NCBI RefSeq assembly: GCF_014897705.1
Contig: NZ_JABUXV010000003.1
Coordinates: 248,001-312,000 of the forward strand
Reading direction: 5' to 3'
DNA length: 64,000 nucleotides
Origin: Brachybacterium sp. FME24
GTDB lineage: Bacteria > Actinomycetota > Actinomycetes > Actinomycetales > Dermabacteraceae
Part shown: positions 60,250-64,000 of the stretch, in pieces
How the letters are laid out: the number at the start of each line of letters is the position of its first letter
Numbering within the stretch: position 1 is the stretch's first letter
Made by a program: the position numbers and the translations under genes
The notes under the pieces: generated by a model
What the model was told of the DNA's origin: nothing
Databases searched by the model: none
The model's input: the letters and a program-made list of their open reading frames with translations, nothing else

Positions 60250-61337
60250 ACCGGGCGGTCCGCGACTACGACGAGGCCGACGTTCGCGTGAGGCCCTCTC
60301 GTCGCGGCTCCCGACCGCGGACGAAGGACCGTCCGAAGCACGAGGACGCGGTCACCGCACGCGTGGTCTCCGTGGACCGGGGCCGCTGGCGCACGGTGGT
60401 CGCGGCCGGGACTCCCGAGGCGCGCACCGTCACGGCGATGCGCGCCCGGGAGCTGGGCCGCTCCCCCGTCGTGCCCGGCGATCTGGTGGGACTGGTGGGC
60501 GATACCTCGGGACGCGACGGGTCTCTCGCACGCATCGTGCGGATCCAGGAGCGCAGCTCGTTCCTGCGGCGCAGCGCCGACGACGACGATCCCACCGAGC
60601 GTCCACTGGTCGCCAACGTCGACCTCATGGTGATGGTCACCGCCGTGGAGGATCCCGAGCCGCGCGGCGGCATGATCGACCGCTGCCTGGTGGCGGCCTA
60701 CGTGGCCGGCATCGATGCCCTGCTGGTGCTCACCAAAGCAGATCTGCGATCCCCCGATGAGTTCCTGCGCAGCTACGCGCCGCTCGGCCTCGACCACGTC
60801 GTGACGAGTCGGAGCCAGGTGCCCCTCGCCGATCCTGAGAACCTCGAGAACCCTGAGAACCCTGAAGATTCCGGCATCGTGGGCCTGGAGGCGCTGCGCG
60901 ATCGGCTCGCCGGTCGGGTCAGCGTGCTGATCGGCCACTCCGGCGTCGGCAAGTCCACCTTGCTGAACGCCCTGGTCCCCGGGACCGACCGTGCCACCGG
61001 CGTGGTCAACGACGTGACCGGTCGCGGCCGGCACACATCGTCCTCGGCGCTGGCGCTGCCGCTGTCGGAGGAGGGCGGCTGGGTGATCGACACCCCCGGA
61101 GTGCGGTCCTTCGGCCTGGGGCATGTGGATCCCGAGGCATTGCTGGAGGCCTTCGCGGACCTCGCGGCGCTCGCCGAATCCTGTCCTCGTGGCTGCACGC
61201 ACCTGGAGGACGCGCCCGATTGTGCGCTCGACGCCCTCGTCGTCGCCGGGCAAGCAGGCAGTGCGGGCCCCGCCCGTCTGGTGTCCTATCGGCGCCTCGC
61301 CATCGCGCTGCGCAAGAACGACCCCTGGGCTTTGTGA
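60246..61337 (+). CDS. rsgA: ribosome small subunit-dependent GTPase A
   Basis: RsgA (363 residues), a circularly permuted GTPase that checks late 30S maturation. An OB-fold (40-110) precedes the G domain in the order G4 (LTKAD), G1 (GHSGVGKSTLLNAL), G3 (DTPGVRSF). The zinc knuckle follows: CPRGCTHLEDAPDC. A short insert between G4 and G1 contains the repeat ENLENPENPED. GTG 60246 overlaps the aroA stop. aroA-rsgA is a common actinobacterial pair near the sigH genes. Confidence 0.94.
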   Translation: MNRAVRDYDEADVRVRPSRRGSRPRTKDRPKHEDAVTARVVSVDRGRWRTVVAAGTPEARTVTAMRARELGRSPVVPGDLVGLVGDTSGRDGSLARIVRIQERSSFLRRSADDDDPTERPLVANVDLMVMVTAVEDPEPRGGMIDRCLVAAYVAGIDALLVLTKADLRSPDEFLRSYAPLGLDHVVTSRSQVPLADPENLENPENPEDSGIVGLEALRDRLAGRVSVLIGHSGVGKSTLLNALVPGTDRATGVVNDVTGRGRHTSSSALALPLSEEGGWVIDTPGVRSFGLGHVDPEALLEAFADLAALAESCPRGCTHLEDAPDCALDALVVAGQAGSAGPARLVSYRRLAIALRKNDPWAL

Positions 61338-61481
61338 CCGGCTGAGGTCCAGTGGATCCCCGCCGGCGCATCGGCCGGTGGCGGCCCACCTGCTTTCGGT
61401 CCTCGAAGAACTCTTCCCCTCGCGACATCCCTGTCTCCGGCCGATTCCGCGTCGCTGCGCGGCATGGGCCGTCGATCGCCC

Positions 61482-61487
61482 TAAGGT
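61482..61487 (+). promoter_or_regulatory. probable -10 box of leaderless hisN transcript
   Basis: TAAGGT ends 6 nt before ATG 61494 and no ribosome binding site is present; the interval is GGGCCC. Confidence 0.5.
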
Positions 61488-61493
61488 GGGCCC

Positions 61494-62288
61494 ATGTCCA
61501 GCCGCTATGCCGATGATCTGCGCCTTGCCCATGTACTCGCCGATGCCGTGGATCAGCTGACCATGTCCCGCTTCAAGGCGCAGGATCTCGAAGTCACCAC
61601 GAAACCCGATCTCACCGAGGTCACCGACGCCGACAAAGCCGCCGAACAGTTGGTGCGCTCCCAGCTCGCCCGCTCCCGCTCGCGCGACCAGGTGATCGGC
61701 GAGGAGTTCGGCACGACCGGTTCAGCCTCCCGGCAGTGGGTCATCGATCCCATCGACGGCACCAGCAATTTCGTGCGAGGAGTGCCCGTGTGGGCCACTC
61801 TCATCGGTCTCATCGAGGACGGCCGCCCCGTGGCGGGCCTGGTCTCCGCCCCCTCGCTCGGTCGTCGGTGGTGGGGCGGCACCGATGCGGGAGCCTGGAC
61901 CGGCTCGCGCATCAACAACGCCTCGCGACTCAAGGTCTCCGGCGTCGATCGCCTCGAGGAAGCCTCACTGTCGTACTCCTCATTGCACGGGTGGGCGGAT
62001 CACGACCGTCTCCCCCAGATGCTGAACCTCATGCAGCGCTTCTGGCGCACTCGGGCCTACGGCGACTTCTGGTCGTACATGCTCGTGGCCGAAGGTGCCG
62101 TCGATGCGGCGTGCGAACCCGAGCTCGCCCTGCACGACATGGTCGCCCTGGTCCCGATCCTCACCGAGGCGGGCGGCCGCTTCACGTCGCTGGATGGGCA
62201 GGACGGCCCCTTCGGAAGCAACGCCGTGGCCACCAATGGCCTGCTGCACGAGGAGATCCTCACCGCCCTCGCCCCCCGCGACCGCTGA
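61494..62288 (+). CDS. hisN: inositol monophosphatase family protein, probably histidinol-phosphatase
   Basis: A 264-residue metal-dependent phosphatase. The metal site is visible as GEEFG, WVIDPIDGTSNFVRG (DPIDGT) and the late CEPELALHDMVALVPIL. It follows rsgA, as in many actinobacteria where this gene encodes HisN, the IMPase-type histidinol-phosphate phosphatase of histidine synthesis. Inositol-phosphatase activity cannot be excluded from sequence alone. The stop at 62286-62288 is immediately followed by the 53-bp repeat array. Confidence 0.85.
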   Translation: MSSRYADDLRLAHVLADAVDQLTMSRFKAQDLEVTTKPDLTEVTDADKAAEQLVRSQLARSRSRDQVIGEEFGTTGSASRQWVIDPIDGTSNFVRGVPVWATLIGLIEDGRPVAGLVSAPSLGRRWWGGTDAGAWTGSRINNASRLKVSGVDRLEEASLSYSSLHGWADHDRLPQMLNLMQRFWRTRAYGDFWSYMLVAEGAVDAACEPELALHDMVALVPILTEAGGRFTSLDGQDGPFGSNAVATNGLLHEEILTALAPRDR

Positions 62289-62592
62289 GCAGAGCTGGTC
62301 GACGTGCTGCGAGGCACGAGCGGCAGGAGAACAGCACACCAGCAGAGCTGGTCGACGTGCTGCGAGGCACGAGCGGCAGGAGAACAGCACACCAGCAGAG
62401 CTGGTCGACGTGCTGCGAGGCACGAGCGGCAGGAGAACAGCACACCAGCAGAGCTGGTCGACGTGCTGCGAGGCACGAGCGGCAGGAGAACAGCACACCA
62501 GCAGAGCTGGTCGACGTGCTGCGAGGCACGAGCGGCAGGAGAACAGCACACCAGCAGAGCTGGTCGACGTGCTGCGAGGCACGAGCGGCAGG
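62289..62592. repeat. 53-bp tandem repeat array, five full copies plus 39 bp
   Basis: Copies start at 62289, 62342, 62395, 62448, 62501 and 62554 and look identical; the last stops after 39 bp. A unit begins GCAGAGCTGGTCGACGTGCT and ends GAGAACAGCACACCA. Because 53 is not a multiple of 3 and the unit lacks stop codons on both strands, all six frames are open throughout. CAGCAC-A-CCAGC-AGA-GCTGG-TCGAC-GTGCTG forms a hairpin across each of the five unit junctions (first at 62332-62362). No spacers, so not CRISPR. Confidence 0.97.
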
Positions 62593-62671
62593 TCAATCGC
62601 AGGTGGTGAGTGCACAGGTCCGGGTCGCCGAGGCAGGGCGGACGGCGCACGTCGGGGCGCCCCGGCATCGG

Positions 62672-62677
62672 TAGACT
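62672..62677 (+). promoter_or_regulatory. possible -10 box of the phosphofructokinase gene
   Basis: TAGACT lies 40 bp before ATG 62718, beyond the repeat array. No clear -35. A transcript from here would have a leader of about 35 nt containing AAGGGA. Confidence 0.35.
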
Positions 62678-62717
62678 CGGGTCATCGTGACCCCAACCGT
62701 GAAGGGACCCCCTCCTC

Positions 62718-63938
62718 ATGACCGTCAAGCGCGTCGCCCTGCTGACCGCGGGTGGCTATGCCCCCTGCCTGTCCTCCGCCGTCGGCGGCCTCATCGAGCG
62801 GTACCACGAGCTGGTGCCGGATGTCGAGATCATCGCGTACAAGCACGGCTACTGGGGGCTGCTCTCCGGCGACAAGATCGTCATCGACGACGAGGTGCGC
62901 GCGAAGGCCGGGCTGCTGCACAACTACGGCGGGTCACCCATCGGCAACTCCCGCGTGAAGCTCACCAACACAGCTGACCTCGTGGGCCGCGGTCTGATCC
63001 AGGAGGGTGAGAACGCCCTCGAGGTCGCCGCGAGCAAGCTCGTCGCGGACGGGGTCGACGTCCTGCACACCATCGGTGGCGACGACACCAACACCACCGC
63101 CGCGGACCTCGCCAAGTACCTCCACGACAACGACTACGACCTGCAGGTCGTCGGGCTGCCCAAGACGATCGACAACGACATCGTGCCGATCCGCCAGTCC
63201 CTCGGCGCCCAGAGCGCCGCCGAGCAGACCAGTGTCTTCGCACAGAACATCGTTGCCGAGCACGGATCGAACCCGCGCATGCTCATCATCCACGAGATCA
63301 TGGGTCGCGCCTGCGGGTACCTCACCGCGCAGGCGGCGGAGTATTACCAGCAGTGGCATGCGAAGCAGGAGTGGCTGCCCTCGATCGGCCACAAGGCCGA
63401 GCGCTGGGATGTCCACGCCGTGTTCCTGCCTGAGCTGGCCCTGGATATCGACGCCGAGGCCGAGCGCTTGAAGACGGTCATGGACGAGGTCGGGTGCGTG
63501 AACATCTTCCTGTCCGAGGGTGCCGGTATCCCCGAGATCGTCGCCGAGATGCAGGCTCGTGGCGAGGAGCCCGAGAAGGATCCCTTCGGTCACGTGAAGA
63601 TCGACAAGATCAATCCGGGCCAGTGGTTCGCGGACCAGTTCTCCGCCAAGCTCGGCGCCGAGAAGTCCATGGTCCAGAAGTCCGGGTACTTCTCGCGCTC
63701 CGCGAAGGCCAACGCGGCGGATCTGCGCCTGATCAAGTCGATGACCGACCTCGCCGTGCAGGTCGCCCTCGAGGGCGGATCCGGTGTCATCGGCCATGAC
63801 GAGGGCAACGGCAACGTGCTGCGCGCCATCGAGTTCGAGCGGATTGCCGGGCACAAGGCGTTCGACATCTCCCAGCCCTGGTTCCACGAGGTCATGGAGC
63901 GCACCGGGCAGAAGATCGTCGCGTCCGGATCGCACTGA
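62718..63938 (+). CDS. pyrophosphate-dependent 6-phosphofructokinase
   Basis: A 406-residue phosphofructokinase. The phosphoryl-donor loop reads IGGDDTNTTA: an Asp where ATP enzymes have Gly (GGDGS), the accepted mark of PPi use. PKTIDNDIVP carries the matching Lys. Fructose-6-phosphate residues lie in IHEIMGRACGYLTA. The enzyme is reversible with PPi and can serve both glycolysis and gluconeogenesis. ATG 62718 is the start, with AAGGGA somewhat far upstream. It stands alone, separated from hisN by the 53-bp repeats and followed by a hairpin. Confidence 0.88.
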   Translation: MTVKRVALLTAGGYAPCLSSAVGGLIERYHELVPDVEIIAYKHGYWGLLSGDKIVIDDEVRAKAGLLHNYGGSPIGNSRVKLTNTADLVGRGLIQEGENALEVAASKLVADGVDVLHTIGGDDTNTTAADLAKYLHDNDYDLQVVGLPKTIDNDIVPIRQSLGAQSAAEQTSVFAQNIVAEHGSNPRMLIIHEIMGRACGYLTAQAAEYYQQWHAKQEWLPSIGHKAERWDVHAVFLPELALDIDAEAERLKTVMDEVGCVNIFLSEGAGIPEIVAEMQARGEEPEKDPFGHVKIDKINPGQWFADQFSAKLGAEKSMVQKSGYFSRSAKANAADLRLIKSMTDLAVQVALEGGSGVIGHDEGNGNVLRAIEFERIAGHKAFDISQPWFHEVMERTGQKIVASGSH

Positions 63939-63975
63939 GTCCCGTGAACCGTCTCCCTCGGACACGGTGATGGCT

Positions 63976-64000
63976 GCAGATCTGAGGACCTCTGATCTGC
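63976..64000 (+). terminator. terminator-like hairpin after phosphofructokinase gene
   Basis: GCAGATC (63976-63982) pairs with GATCTGC (63994-64000), with inner GAG/CTC. It ends exactly at the window edge, so the following bases cannot be seen. Confidence 0.6.

Noticed and set aside
62289-62592. Repeat array as a CRISPR locus
   Set aside because: Copies are directly adjacent, 53 bp each, with no spacers and no cas genes in the window.
62095-62721. Repeat-encoded protein (and frames 61736-62674, 62304-62609, 61980-62615, 62057-62728, 62260-62529)
   Set aside because: All six frames are open only because the 53-bp unit has no stop codon; none has a ribosome binding site and three of them run through hisN in wrong frames.

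Overview
The window is 64 kb of very GC-rich (about 70% by eye) actinobacterial chromosome. Gene content points to Micrococcales, and Dermabacteraceae (Brachybacterium-like) is my best but unproven guess. The main evidence is the actinobacterial order rpmE-prfA-prmC-tsaC-wecA-atpIBEFHAGDC-DUF2550, together with NucS, the 24-residue ribosomal protein bL37, a SigR-like sigma factor with a ZAS-type anti-sigma factor, and an E2-E1 fused 2-oxoglutarate dehydrogenase (Kgd type). Nearly all of it is core chromosome. I see no insertion sequence, integrase, phage gene, plasmid function or CRISPR array.

Layout: 1-3661 (minus) is a MoxR ATPase / DUF58 / small membrane protein / VWA module. 3890-10526 (plus) is glgX-glgE-glgB for branched alpha-glucan metabolism by the GlgE route, closed by a 23-bp stem hairpin. 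10627-13695 (minus) holds a YbbN-like protein and an unrecognised lipoprotein/membrane-protein pair. 13922-15924 (plus) is nucS and nagA. 15966-28735 (minus) is one long run from rpmE and prfA down to the complete F1Fo ATP synthase. 28879-35318 is a sugar-uptake cassette: a LacI regulator, a two-domain oxidoreductase and an ABC importer without its ATPase. It lies between rpmE and rho, where the ancestral order has nothing, and its divergent promoters each carry the same 14-bp palindrome.

35419-42855 (minus) is rho with thrB, thrC, hom and lysA for the aspartate-family amino acids. 43193-45481 is a fused trehalose-6-phosphate synthase/phosphatase that overlaps, tail to tail, a fused PabB-PabC gene. 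A tRNA-Arg(CCG), tsaD and an M23 peptidase follow. 49885-51803 is a two-component system and 51927-55805 is kgd. Next come an SGNH hydrolase, bL37, rsrA-like and sigR-like genes (with a SigR-type promoter match upstream), a DoxX-like gene, aroA, rsgA and a hisN-like phosphatase. A perfect 53-bp tandem repeat array fills the hisN-pfk gap, and a PPi-type phosphofructokinase ends the window.

Recurring features are 4-bp ATGA/GTGA overlaps between neighbours, hairpins without a T-run between convergent genes, and several start codons preceded at exactly 6 nt by a TANNNT box, which suggests leaderless mRNAs. The least explained items are the 53-bp array, the Gfo/Idh-AKR fusion, the RsrA-like protein missing its N-terminal redox cysteine, and a probable CTG start for atpB.
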